Of a DNA stretch of 27,299 nucleotides, positions 14,471-22,428 are shown one piece after another. Under the pieces are notes generated by a model. That model had not been told where the DNA came from and ran no database searches. It saw only the letters and a program-made list of their open reading frames with translations. Position numbers and translations under genes: made by a program. The DNA comes from an uncultured Oscillospiraceae bacterium (GTDB taxonomy: Bacteria > Bacillota > Clostridia > Oscillospirales > Ruminococcaceae): NCBI GenBank assembly GCA_910578755.1, contig CAJTSZ010000016.1, positions 1-27,299 on the forward strand. Direction: 5' to 3'. Numbering within the stretch: the stretch's first letter is position 1; the number at the start of each line of letters is the position of its first letter.

Positions 14471-15562
14471 GCTTGTTTTTTGCCGTTGGGCCTGCCGCGC
14501 CAAGGCCCTTGGGCGAGGCAACTGTATTATTAAATTTTTACAAAGGAATTACGGCATATTTAGCGGTTATGTTGCAATTTGCAGAATTTTTGCACTTTGA
14601 TAAAAAGCTATAGATAAAAATTTTTAGTGTGGTATAATAACGACACAGTCGTTATTATATTTCAAAATGGCCGGGGCGAACTGTTCGCATTGCTCATCTC
14701 CCCATGGCCAATTATACCACTGTGCGCGTTGCGCTTGTGGCTATTATACGGGGTTTTCAGCCCCAAACCCTGCAGCGGTATACCGCTGCAAGGTAGCAAG
14801 TTTGGCAAAGCTAAACTTGTGAAACTTGTGTTCTTTATAGGGGCCCTCCGGCCCCTATAACCCCAAGCCATATTTCTTTTGGCATCAAAAGAAATATGGA
14901 AAAGAAAAATGCCGAGGGCTTCGCCCTACGGATACCCGTTATTTGATAGTGCCACTCAATAAAAAGCGGCAACCGGTGTTTGGGGAGTGTTTTATCATAA
15001 CATGGCCCCACATTCGTGTATGGCCATGTTACAAGGAACACTCCCCTGCACAACGGTTGGTCTGCCCAAAGGAGAGGGCAGACTATCCGCTTAGTAGCCT
15101 CGCCTACGCTCGGCGTTACTGAATTTCCGAGCTCTAACGGTTGGAGCCGCAAGCGACAAGTACGCACCGGCGGGAAGCCAGCCCCACAGCGTGGGGCCAC
15201 AAGTTCGCAAAGCGAACTTGCGATAACTTGTGCCGTTGCTGTAGTTTTCGCAAGTTTGGCAAAGCCAAACTTGTAGCCGTTCACTGAACGGCGTGGGCCT
15301 TTTGCGCCAGCAGGCCGACCGGGGGGTTCAAAGGGGTGAAACCCCTTGTGGCGTTTTTTCTTTCGCTGTTGAAAGAAAAGGGGCCGGGTCTGGGGGTGGA
15401 ACCCCCAATGGCAAAGGCTTGTTGGAGGTAACGGATGGCTCCCCAAAAGCAGTGCCGGGTGTTGGGGCTAGGGAGGCCCAGCTTAATTGAGTAAGTTAGG
15501 GATGTATATCCAAAAGGAAACGGCAAAGGCCACTGTGAAGAAGAGATAAAAGGGAGAGAAAA
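14471..15562. repeat. Mosaic hairpin-repeat block, middle copy (no gene)
   Basis: 1.1 kb without a supported gene. Inverted repeats seen: a 12-bp stem with 3-nt loop (14633-14659, arm TATAATAACGAC); a perfect 20-bp palindrome with core CAGCGG/CCGCTG (14771-14790); CAAGTTTGGC/GCTAAACTTG (14797-14819); TATAGGGGCC/GGCCCCTATA (14836-14859); CCATATTTCTTTT/AAAAGAAATATGG (14868-14899); nested stems GGGGAGTGTT/AACACTCCCC around AACATGGCC/GGCCATGTT (14982-15046); GCCCCAC/GTGGGGC (15181-15197); CAAGTTCGC/GCGAACTTG (15200-15220); CAAGTTTGGC/GCCAAACTTG (15251-15273); GCCGTTC/GAACGGC (15276-15292); TTTTCTTTC/GAAAGAAAA (15356-15379). The part from 15046 repeats the left block in direct orientation. No clear U-tract terminator follows the fibre gene. 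Confidence 0.85.
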
Positions 15563-16432
15563 ATGAAAAAGCTGAACCTGAAGGAAATTGACTGGAAAAC
15601 AGAAATAGAGCGTTACTTTTTTATGCTGGTGGCCTGCGTTTTGTACGCACTGGCAATGAACCTGTTTGTTGTTCCAAACAAAATTGTTTCCGGCGGCATT
15701 ACCGGCGCGGCAACACTAGTAAATATTTTAACCGGCATAAGCATTGGTATTGTTACAGTAGCCCTGAACCTGCCCATTTTGCTTATGGGGCTAAAAACCC
15801 AGGGTTTAGGTTTTATTATCCGCTGTTTTATTACCAATGCTGCCTTGGGCGGCATGATTGACCTTCTCTCCTTTTTGCCTGCAATGACAACCAACCCGCT
15901 GATTGCAGCAATTTACGGCGGCGTGCTCCAGGGCCTTGCCATTGGCCTGTTTTACCGGTACAGTATGTCCAGTGGGGGGACGGAGCTGCTGGGCCGGGTG
16001 ATTTGCAAGTACGTACAGGGGATTTCGCCGGCAAAGATGATTTCCCTGCTGGATGCCGTTATTGTAGTGACCGGCGCCTTTGCTTTAAAGAACCCGGAAA
16101 ACGTGCTGATGGCGCTGATTATGATTTTCCTCAACGCCAAAGTAAGCGATATGATTATTACCGGTACGGACTACGCCAAAATGTGCTATATTATTACCGA
16201 TAAGCCGGAGGAGGTTTCCCAAGCGTTAATGAGCAATTCCCGGGGCATCACCAACCTAAGCGGCATTGGTATGTACACAAAAACAGAGCGCCATGTTTTA
16301 ATGACAGTAATAAAAAAGAGCCAGTTTATTGGTTTTAAGAAGACTGTGCGCACAGTGGACCCCAAGGCATTTGTTATTGTAAGTGAAGCGGCAGAGGTTT
16401 TGGGCAACGGCTTTAAAAGCATTACGGAATAA
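15563..16432 (+). CDS. YitT family membrane protein
   Basis: A 289-aa protein preceded by AAAGGGAGAG. The first two thirds hold about five hydrophobic segments (FFMLVACVLYALAMNLFVVP; GGITGAATLVNI; IGIVTVALNLPILLMG; GGMIDLLSFLP; AAIYGGVLQGLAIGLFYRY; LLDAVIVVTGAFAL), followed by a soluble DUF2179 domain (about 205-285, with MCYIITDKPEEVSQAL and RHVLMTVIKKSQ). This is the standard YitT architecture and length. Its transport or sensing role is unknown in most bacteria. It is monocistronic, with its own strong terminator. Confidence 0.9.
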   Translation: MKKLNLKEIDWKTEIERYFFMLVACVLYALAMNLFVVPNKIVSGGITGAATLVNILTGISIGIVTVALNLPILLMGLKTQGLGFIIRCFITNAALGGMIDLLSFLPAMTTNPLIAAIYGGVLQGLAIGLFYRYSMSSGGTELLGRVICKYVQGISPAKMISLLDAVIVVTGAFALKNPENVLMALIMIFLNAKVSDMIITGTDYAKMCYIITDKPEEVSQALMSNSRGITNLSGIGMYTKTERHVLMTVIKKSQFIGFKKTVRTVDPKAFVIVSEAAEVLGNGFKSITE

Positions 16433-16435
16433 ACC

Positions 16436-16480
16436 AACCACCCCCTCACCGGTGTTGCCGGCGAGGGGGTGGTTTTGTTT
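16436..16480 (+). terminator. Rho-independent terminator after yitT-like gene
   Basis: Stem AACCACCCCCTC/GAGGGGGTGGTT continued by CCGG/CCGG across one A-C mismatch, short loop, then TTTTGTTT. Lies 3 bp after the stop codon. Confidence 0.9.
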
Positions 16481-16522
16481 CATAGCTTTTTGGGGCCCAT
16501 TTTAAATGAAGCACAAGTTTTA

Positions 16523-16574
16523 CAAGTTTGCCATAGGCAAACTTGCTGCCTTACAGCGGGTACCCGCTGTAAGG
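16523..16574. repeat. Pair of family hairpins downstream of yitT-like gene
   Basis: CAAGTTTGCC/GGCAAACTTG (16523-16545, loop ATA) is followed by a near-perfect palindrome with core CAGCGGG/CCCGCTG and arms CCTTA/TAAGG (16549-16574). Both are members of hairpin families found in the large repeat blocks, here as a minimal two-hairpin unit. Confidence 0.8.
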
Positions 16575-16631
16575 TTTGCCCCACAAAAAAAGGCCAGTCC
16601 TTGCCCTCCCCTTTTTTTGCAGGAAAATTTT

Positions 16632-16640
16632 TGTTATAAT
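16632..16640 (+). promoter_or_regulatory. Extended -10 promoter for the hydrolase operon
   Basis: TGTTATAAT gives a perfect -10 (TATAAT, 16635-16640) with the TGn extension; the -35 region is only T-rich. The expected leader of about 100 nt carries a hairpin CCTGGGG/CCCCAGG near 16662-16678. Confidence 0.6.
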
Positions 16641-16750
16641 AAGAATATAGAAAAAAACATGCCTGGGGAACCCCCAGGGCAAATGGAAGGAAACGGCGGC
16701 CCTCCAGGAAAGCAGGGCTGGGGCGCCGTCCCGGAACAGGAGAAAACAAC

Positions 16751-17683
16751 ATGGCAATGAACCGGCTGCTGCGGGCAGGGCTGAAAGCAGTTTCTTACGC
16801 GGAATTAAGCGTGCGTAAGCATTACAAGCTGTACCGCAGGGTAACAAACCTTTTTCACAAGCATTACCTGCGCCCCTTTTATAAAATATGGGACCACCAA
16901 ATCCCGGTGGGGGAACATAACATTCCTGTGCGCATATTTTCACCTAAAATAACCGGGGAATTCCCAGTGCTGCTGTTTTTTCACGGCGGCGGCTGGGTAA
17001 CCGGAAATATTGACAGTTATGACCGGGTGTGTACCAACCTGGCCCGGCACACAGGCTGCACTGTGGTTTCGGTGGATTACCGTTTGGCACCGGAGCACCA
17101 TTTTCCTGCAGCGGTGGAGGACTGCTACCTGGCTGCCAGGGAGGTTTTTGCCCACCCAGAGCTGCTGAACACCACCAAGGAGCAAATCACCCTAATTGGC
17201 GACAGCGCCGGGGGAAACCTGGTTGCGGCGGTATGCCTTATAGCAAAGGAACGGGGGGAGTTTACCCCCCAGCGACAAATTTTGCTGTACCCGGCAACGT
17301 ATAATGACCATACGGAAGCTTCCCCTTTTCCCTCAGTACGGGAAAACGGCAAGGACTACTTTTTAACCAGCCAGCGGGTACAGGATTATATGGACCTATA
17401 CATGGGCAGCCCCAAGGACAGGGAAAGCCCTTACTTTGCCCCGCTGCTGGCGGAGGATTTAAGGGGACAGCCCCGCGCCTTAATTATTACGGCGGAGTAC
17501 GACCCGCTGCGGGATGAGGGGGAAGCCTACGCGGCCAAGCTGCAAAAGTTTGGCAACGATGTTACCCTTTACCGTATGGAGGACGCGCTCCATGGGTTTA
17601 TTTCCCTGCGGGCTACGGCTGCTCATGTAAAAAAAGCCTACGGGTATATTAACAAGTTTTTAAAGGAGGCGAGGGAGCAGTGA
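16751..17683 (+). CDS. Alpha/beta hydrolase (HSL-type esterase)
   Basis: A 310-aa esterase/lipase of the hormone-sensitive-lipase group. Seen: oxyanion motif HGGGW at 78-82, nucleophile elbow GDSAGGN with Ser152, acid Asp in YDPLRDEG near 252 and catalytic His in DALHGF near 282. The segment VVSVDYRLAPEHHFPAAVED is typical of the family. An N-terminal cap of about 70 residues is basic and amphipathic. It is first in an operon with a condensation-fold acyltransferase and a zinc-ribbon membrane protein, so it may act on an acyl ester or lipid made or used by its neighbour; the substrate is unknown. Start has AGGAG about 9 bp upstream. Confidence 0.88.
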   Translation: MAMNRLLRAGLKAVSYAELSVRKHYKLYRRVTNLFHKHYLRPFYKIWDHQIPVGEHNIPVRIFSPKITGEFPVLLFFHGGGWVTGNIDSYDRVCTNLARHTGCTVVSVDYRLAPEHHFPAAVEDCYLAAREVFAHPELLNTTKEQITLIGDSAGGNLVAAVCLIAKERGEFTPQRQILLYPATYNDHTEASPFPSVRENGKDYFLTSQRVQDYMDLYMGSPKDRESPYFAPLLAEDLRGQPRALIITAEYDPLRDEGEAYAAKLQKFGNDVTLYRMEDALHGFISLRATAAHVKKAYGYINKFLKEAREQ

Positions 17684-18960
17684 AGCCTTCCCAGCCAAAG
17701 GAATGGAACCGCTTGGATAATGCGGCTAAAATATTCCCGCCTAACAGCAACAAGCGGGATACAAAAACCTTCCGCTTTGCCTGCCAGCTAAAGGAGCCTG
17801 TTTGCCCCCAGCTGCTTCAGGACGCCCTGGACCAAACTGCGGAGCAGTTCCCAATCTTCTGTTCTGTAATGAAGCACGGCTTTTTTTGGTGCTATTTGGA
17901 GCGCAGCAGCCAACGGGTGCTGGTGACAGAAGAAAACCTGCCGCCCTGCTCCCCTTTGTACGATTACGCTATGCGCAACGTGCTGTTCCGGGTAAGTTAC
18001 TATGGCCCCCGCATTAACTTAGAGGTGTACCACGCCTTAACCGACGGCACCGGCGCCATGGAGTTTTTAAAGTTCTTGGTGAGCCAGTACTTAAAGCTGC
18101 GGTACCCAAAGGAGCTAAAGGAGTTTACACCGGCAGGGTACGACGCCTCCCAGGACCAGCAAACAGAGGACAGCTTTTTAAAGTATTATGACCCAGCCAA
18201 CAAATTCCCCCGGCCCAAAAACAAGGTTGCTTACCGCATTAAGGGGGAATATGTCCCTGTAGGGAACCTGCAGGTAATAGAGGGCTGCGTACCGGTAAAG
18301 GAAACCCTGGCCCTTGCTAAAAGCTATAGGGTCACCCTTTCTGTATTTCTGACGGCGCTGCTGCTGCAATCCATTGGGGAAACCATGACGGTGCGGCAAA
18401 AGCGGCGGCCGGTGGTTTCGGCGGTGCCGGTAAACCTGCGGAACTTTTTCCCTTCGGAAACGGCCCGCAACTTTTTTGGAGTAATTAACGCCGGCTACCA
18501 TTTTGGAGAAGGCAGCGGGCAGTTTGAGGAAATTGTGCAGCAGGTAAAGGAGCAGTTTGCCCGGGAGCTTACCAAGGAAAAGCTGGCTGCGCGGATTCAT
18601 ATAATGGCCGCTTTAGAGTGCAACCCTGTGCTGCGGGTGGTTCCTTGGGCGCTGAAAAACCCTGTACTCCACCTTGCCAACAGTATAACCAAGCGGTATA
18701 CAACCACAAGCATTTCCAACCTGGGGAAGGTAGAAATGCCGCCTCAGGTGCAGGAATACATCCAGCAGTTTCATGTGTTTGTCAGTACAGACAAGGTGCA
18801 GGCCTGCGTTTGCTCCTACCGGGACAAGCTGACCATTAACTTTACTTCCGCCTTTGTAAGCACGGCGGTGCCCACGGCATTTTTCCGCAAGCTGGCGGAA
18901 TGGGGGATTCCTGTGGAAATTACGGCAACCAGAGAAGAGGAAGGGGAGGTGCAGGGCTGA
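17680..18960 (+). CDS. Condensation-fold acyltransferase (alcohol acetyltransferase-like)
   Basis: A 426-aa protein; its GTG overlaps the hydrolase stop (GTGA). His118-Ala-Leu-Thr-Asp122-Gly123 (HALTDG) is the HxxxDG catalytic motif of the condensation/AATase/PapA superfamily, and the C-terminal half (SAVPVNLRNFFPSETARNFFG and later FTSAFVSTAVPTAFFRKL) matches the second subdomain with its DFG-like/NLR region. No carrier-protein domain is present, so it is a stand-alone transferase. Together with the upstream hydrolase and downstream membrane protein it suggests modification or turnover of a surface lipid or polyketide-like ester. Substrate unknown. Confidence 0.75.
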   Translation: MKPSQPKEWNRLDNAAKIFPPNSNKRDTKTFRFACQLKEPVCPQLLQDALDQTAEQFPIFCSVMKHGFFWCYLERSSQRVLVTEENLPPCSPLYDYAMRNVLFRVSYYGPRINLEVYHALTDGTGAMEFLKFLVSQYLKLRYPKELKEFTPAGYDASQDQQTEDSFLKYYDPANKFPRPKNKVAYRIKGEYVPVGNLQVIEGCVPVKETLALAKSYRVTLSVFLTALLLQSIGETMTVRQKRRPVVSAVPVNLRNFFPSETARNFFGVINAGYHFGEGSGQFEEIVQQVKEQFARELTKEKLAARIHIMAALECNPVLRVVPWALKNPVLHLANSITKRYTTTSISNLGKVEMPPQVQEYIQQFHVFVSTDKVQACVCSYRDKLTINFTSAFVSTAVPTAFFRKLAEWGIPVEITATREEEGEVQG

Positions 18961-19637
18961 TGAAATACTGCGACAGGTGCAAGGTTTGGGTGAACGCCCC
19001 CCGCAGGCACTGCCCTTTGTGCAAGGGGGTTTTAGCCGATGACCCCCATGACGATGTAAAAGAGGAAGAAGCCTTTCCAGCGGCGCCATCGTTATACAAA
19101 AAGTATAATATGTTTTTCCGGGTGCTTATTTTTATTTCTGTCTGCATTGCTACAGCGGCGGTAAGCATAAACCTGCTGCTGCCGGAAACCGGCTTTTGGT
19201 GCTGGATGGTCCTTTTAGGGGAAGGCGGCTTTTGGGTGGCAGTAGCCACGGCTGCCCGGCGGCGAACCAGTATATCCAAACGTATTATTTGGCAGATGGT
19301 GGTGCTTTCCCTGTTAACAGTTGCCGTGGACGGGCTGACAGGCTGGCACGGGTGGTCGGTAGACTATGTGGTACCTTTGGTGCTGCTGTTTACTACTATT
19401 TGTATTATTGTAATAGAGATATTTATTTTATCCCACAAAGTGGAAGAGTACGTGGTATACTTGCTGGTCAGCTGCGGCTTTGGCCTTGTGCCCCTGGCGT
19501 TTGCATTGACGGGGCTGGCAAAGGTGAGGTGGCCCTCTATGCTGTGCGCGGCCAGCAGCGTAATTACCATAGCGGCTGTGGTTTTGTTTGCAGGGAAGGA
19601 CACCCAGCGGGAAATGAAAAAGCGGCTGCATATGTAA
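18960..19637 (+). CDS. Zinc-ribbon, six-TM membrane protein (DUF6320-like)
   Basis: A 225-aa protein whose ATG overlaps the previous TGA. Residues 3-21 carry CxxC...CxxC (Cys4, Cys7, Cys18, Cys21), a rubredoxin-like zinc ribbon; then an acidic linker and about six hydrophobic helices (starts near residues 48, 74, 101, 130, 160 and 185). It resembles the DUF6320 family that I recall from Clostridia beside the same acyltransferase. Function is unknown. A frame extending upstream to 18900 is an overlap artefact, since the overlap start is the coupled one. Confidence 0.75.
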   Translation: MKYCDRCKVWVNAPRRHCPLCKGVLADDPHDDVKEEEAFPAAPSLYKKYNMFFRVLIFISVCIATAAVSINLLLPETGFWCWMVLLGEGGFWVAVATAARRRTSISKRIIWQMVVLSLLTVAVDGLTGWHGWSVDYVVPLVLLFTTICIIVIEIFILSHKVEEYVVYLLVSCGFGLVPLAFALTGLAKVRWPSMLCAASSVITIAAVVLFAGKDTQREMKKRLHM

Positions 19638-19653
19638 AGAGGAGGATTGGAAA

Positions 19654-20010
19654 ATGGAATCTATGATGGTGTTTTACCCTTGCAAGGATATTGAGGAAAC
19701 CAGCCGTTTTTACCAGGAGGTTTTGGGCCTGCGGCTGTACAACGACCAAGGGAAGTGCAAAATTTTTGACACCGGCTACGGCTACCTGGGTTTTTGCCAG
19801 TACAGCCATGGGGAGCTGGCAAGCCATGTGTGTATTTCGTTTAATTGCAAAAACGAAGCGGAGGTGGATAAAACCTATACACTGTTTCGGGATACCTCCA
19901 AGTACCAATGTACAAAGCCCCAGCGGCACCCGGAATTTGCGGTGTATTCCTTTTTTATGAAGGACCCCAACGGGTATACAGTGGAGTTCCAAAAAATATT
20001 GGAACCTTAA
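19654..20010 (+). CDS. VOC (glyoxalase/bleomycin-resistance fold) protein
   Basis: A 118-aa single-module VOC protein: MVFYPCKDIEETSRFYQEVLGLRLYND at the N-terminus and FFMKDPNGYTVEFQKI at the C-terminus give the paired beta-alpha-beta-beta-beta units. The usual first metal-binding His is not present at its expected place (Tyr/Pro instead), while the C-terminal Glu is. It may be non-metal or need dimer partners. Preceded by AGAGGAGG, 16 bp after the previous gene, and followed by the operon terminator. Confidence 0.8.
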   Translation: MESMMVFYPCKDIEETSRFYQEVLGLRLYNDQGKCKIFDTGYGYLGFCQYSHGELASHVCISFNCKNEAEVDKTYTLFRDTSKYQCTKPQRHPEFAVYSFFMKDPNGYTVEFQKILEP

Positions 20011-20035
20011 TGCGTGAGTATTGAAACAAAGATTT

Positions 20036-20082
20036 AAAAAAGTTAGGGGCAAAGTTACGGTAACTTTGCCCCTAACTTTTTT
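20036..20082. terminator. Strong bidirectional terminator (22-bp perfect stem)
   Basis: Arms of 22 bp (20036-20057 and 20061-20082; core GTTAGGGGCAAAGTTA) pair perfectly around loop CGG, with an A-tract before and a T-tract after, so it can end transcripts from either side. It closes the hydrolase operon. Confidence 0.93.
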
Positions 20083-20319
20083 ATTTTGGAGGTGTTTGAC
20101 CGCTTCTTGGCTTGTGCTGGCGGGCTTATATTCTTTTGGAAGCGTGCGCCACTTCCAAGCCTTGGACTATTGGGGATTTCAGCCCCAAGCCCTGACCATA
20201 TTTCTTTCTGCGAAGAGAGAAATATGGAAAAGAAAGGGGCCGGGTGTGGGCTGGGGGGCCCACAAGGAAAAGGTTTGGAGGTAGCCCACGCCTCCAAAAA
20301 AATTGGGCGGGGCACATTG
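20083..20319. repeat. Small hairpin-repeat block between convergent operons
   Basis: Seen: TTGGAAG/CTTCCAA (20136-20158), CCATATTTCT/AGAAATATGG with wobble extension (20196-20227) and TTTGGAGG/CCTCCAAA (20274-20298). These match, with changed stems, hairpins at 526-551 and 14868-14899. The words CCCCAAGCCCTGAC and GGGGCCGGG are shared with the large blocks. No gene. Confidence 0.75.
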
Positions 20320-20961
20320 CTAAAATTCTTTTTTGGCAAAAATGCGGACAGATACAAAGTAGGAAACAACAAAGCACCCTATGGCAGCAAAAGGCAGTAC
20401 TTTTAAAAGGGGAACCATTGCTACCGCCGAGGGCAGCGGGATTTGAAAGTTCTGCATTACAACCAAAATACCAATGGGGATAATGATAATCATCATGGAT
20501 AAAATGCGCATTTTTTGCACGCCGTATTTATAAATCATGGGAATCATCAGGGAAAACAGGGCCATAACCGCAACCATACTGCTGCCCGAGGACAAGGCCG
20601 TTTGGCTGGCGGCCTGTAAAAAACCGCCGGTTTCCATTGTTGTAACAAACAGCACAATACAGCTTAACCCAAAGGAAAGCAGTACGCCGCCCACACAGGT
20701 AATAAGGAACACCGCGTACCGGGCCAGCACAATACGGCTGCGCTTTACGGGCAGGGCAACGACAAATTCGTCCCAGTGGCTAATTTCGTCATAAGAAAAC
20801 GTGTTGACGCCCAGTACTGCGATCATTGCTGTAAGGGCGGAACTCATTACGCCAACTTCCCCGCTTATCATAGCCATTGCCATAAATATGGCCACTATAA
20901 AAATGAGGGTACGTCCATTGGCGGCAATCGCAATAAAATCTTTAATCATCAGGCCTTTCAT
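20320..20961 (-). CDS. ABC-2 type transporter permease
   Basis: A 213-aa membrane protein beginning MKGLMIKDFIAIAANGRT, typical of the ABC2_membrane_5 group found with YtrA-like regulators. About six hydrophobic helices: 18-32, 41-53, 80-107, 128-143, 153-169 and 185-205. The conserved NTFSYDEISHWDEFVVALPVKRSRIVLARY segment after helix two is characteristic. It pairs with the upstream ATPase (36 bp apart). The substrate is unknown; relatives act in envelope-stress or antimicrobial-peptide responses. Confidence 0.85.
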   Translation of the reverse strand: MKGLMIKDFIAIAANGRTLIFIVAIFMAMAMISGEVGVMSSALTAMIAVLGVNTFSYDEISHWDEFVVALPVKRSRIVLARYAVFLITCVGGVLLSFGLSCIVLFVTTMETGGFLQAASQTALSSGSSMVAVMALFSLMIPMIYKYGVQKMRILSMMIIIIPIGILVVMQNFQIPLPSAVAMVPLLKVLPFAAIGCFVVSYFVSVRIFAKKEF

Positions 20962-20997
20962 GGGGAAAGCCTCCTTTTTATGTTGATAAAATAAGTT

Positions 20998-21867
20998 TTA
21001 CCGGGCATTTGGCGCCTGATTTTGGGCCAAAAACACCATAAAATCCTCTAAAGTGGCATGGTCCACCACCAGGCTGGGGTAGGCTGCCGCAAATTCTGCT
21101 TTGTTTTTTACCAAGGCTTCTGTGTCAAACCGGTTGTGGCGCAGGGCCATAACATAGTTGGGGGCTATAGCGGCAATTTCTTCTTTAGAGCCCTTCACCA
21201 CCCCATGGTTGTACACCAGGTTATCCTTGCTGTCGCTGAGAATAACCTCCCCGTTGTGGATAAAGGTGATGTAATCCGCTATTTTTTCCAGGTCCCCTGT
21301 AATGTGGGAGGAAACCAAAACGGAGTTTTCCTCATCCTGAATATACTCCATAAACAAATCTAAAATTTCATTGCGGACAATGGGGTCCAGGCCGCTGGTG
21401 GGTTCGTCCAAAATAAGCAGGCGCGCTTTGTGGGAGAGCGCTGCTGCAATATTCATTTTCATTTTCATTCCCCGGGAAAATTCCTTTAGGGTTTTGTTTT
21501 CCGGTAGGGAAAACCGGCGTATATATCCAAAAAACTGTTCCCTGTCCCAGTTGGTATACAGGTTGCCCATAACCATATCCACCTGTTTTGCCTTAAAATT
21601 GCTGGGAAAGTGGCTTTCGTCAAACACTACGCCAATATTTTGCTTTATTTCCTCTTCATTTTTGGCAGGGTCCAGCCCCAAAACAGTAATTTCACCGCTT
21701 TGGGGGCGGACCATGTTTAAAATACTTTTCATGGTTGTGGATTTTCCCGCGCCATTCATGCCAATAAACCCCATAATGGAGCCTTTTGGCAGTTGGAAGG
21801 ACACATTTTTTAAAGCAAAGCCAGGGTAGGTTTTGCAAACATTTTTTAGTTCTATGCTGTATTGCAT
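20998..21867 (-). CDS. ABC transporter ATP-binding protein (YtrB/BcrA-type)
   Basis: A 289-aa ATPase. Walker A GMNGAGKST at 36-44, Q-loop region GVVFDESHFP near 78, signature FSRGMKMK near 135, Walker B ARLLILDEPTSGLD near 150, H-loop ILVSSHITGD near 183. The C-terminal 70 residues form the extra domain usual in this exporter subgroup. It would drive the permease encoded next; regulated by the upstream GntR protein in the same transcript. Confidence 0.93.
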   Translation of the reverse strand: MQYSIELKNVCKTYPGFALKNVSFQLPKGSIMGFIGMNGAGKSTTMKSILNMVRPQSGEITVLGLDPAKNEEEIKQNIGVVFDESHFPSNFKAKQVDMVMGNLYTNWDREQFFGYIRRFSLPENKTLKEFSRGMKMKMNIAAALSHKARLLILDEPTSGLDPIVRNEILDLFMEYIQDEENSVLVSSHITGDLEKIADYITFIHNGEVILSDSKDNLVYNHGVVKGSKEEIAAIAPNYVMALRHNRFDTEALVKNKAEFAAAYPSLVVDHATLEDFMVFLAQNQAPNAR

Positions 21868-21901
21868 ACAATCGGTTCCACCTTTCTTATGCTGCCAGGC
21901 G

Positions 21902-22303
21902 TTACTGCCTTGTTTCGGTTAAGGGAAGGGCGTTTGCCTTCCAGGCATTTTCCAGCATGGCAAAGGTTTCCTCCCTGGTAAGCCCTGCTGCCTGGGCCGC
22001 CTCCACTGCCTGAGTAAATATTTGCTGTACCTGCTGGCTGTGTTCCTGGCGCATGGCTTCCCTGTTTTTTTCGGCCACAAAGCAGCCCTTGCCCGGAACG
22101 GTGACAAGGTAGCCGTCCCGTTCCAAATCCTCATAGGCCCGCTTTGTTGTTATTACGCTGATGCGCAGCTCCTTGGCCAAAAAGCGCATGGAGGGCAGGG
22201 CATCCCCCGGGGAAAGCTGGCCGCCCATTACCATTTTTTTTATTTGAGCCGTAATTTGCTCGTAAATAGGCTTTGGGCTGGAGTTGCTGATAATAATATC
22301 CAC
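21902..22303 (-). CDS. GntR-family repressor, YtrA subfamily
   Basis: About 133 aa. I take the GTG at 22303, because the resulting N-terminus (DIIISNSSPKPIYEQI) matches the YtrA start; an ATG five codons upstream (22318) has no ribosome binding site. Residues 15-80 form the winged helix (QLSPGDALPSMRFLAKELRISVITTKRAYEDLERDGYL, then TVPGKGCFV). The short helical C-terminus is characteristic of the YtrA group, which lacks an effector domain. First gene of the ABC operon and likely its autoregulator through the palindrome at 22380. Confidence 0.85.
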   Translation of the reverse strand: MDIIISNSSPKPIYEQITAQIKKMVMGGQLSPGDALPSMRFLAKELRISVITTKRAYEDLERDGYLVTVPGKGCFVAEKNREAMRQEHSQQVQQIFTQAVEAAQAAGLTREETFAMLENAWKANALPLTETRQ

Positions 22304-22379
22304 CGTATCACCAACCATTTAACAATTTATTGAATATGCAGTATTAACCCTTAGGGAGGGAGCTGGGCCCTGTAAAACA

Positions 22380-22428
22380 ACTGTATATTTCGTATATATA
22401 CAGTATCACATCAGTGTAAATCTGTCAA
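22380..22428 (-). promoter_or_regulatory. Promoter and YtrA-type operator of the GntR/ABC operon
   Basis: On the minus strand: -35 TTGACA (22423-22428), 17-bp spacer, -10 TACTGT (22400-22405) with a TGn extension. A perfect inverted repeat ACTGTATAT/ATATACAGT with 7-bp spacer (22380-22404) covers the -10 and start site, so bound repressor would block the polymerase. The half-site resembles YtrA operators. Confidence 0.75.

Noticed and set aside
14488..14508. Terminator after the fibre gene (GGGCCT/AGGCCC)
   Set aside because: Stem of only 6 bp, 9-nt loop and no T-run; too weak to call.
14835..15446. 203-aa minus-strand open frame in the middle repeat block
   Set aside because: It runs across the hairpin modules, has no ribosome binding site and no recognisable family; the same modules elsewhere do not keep the frame.
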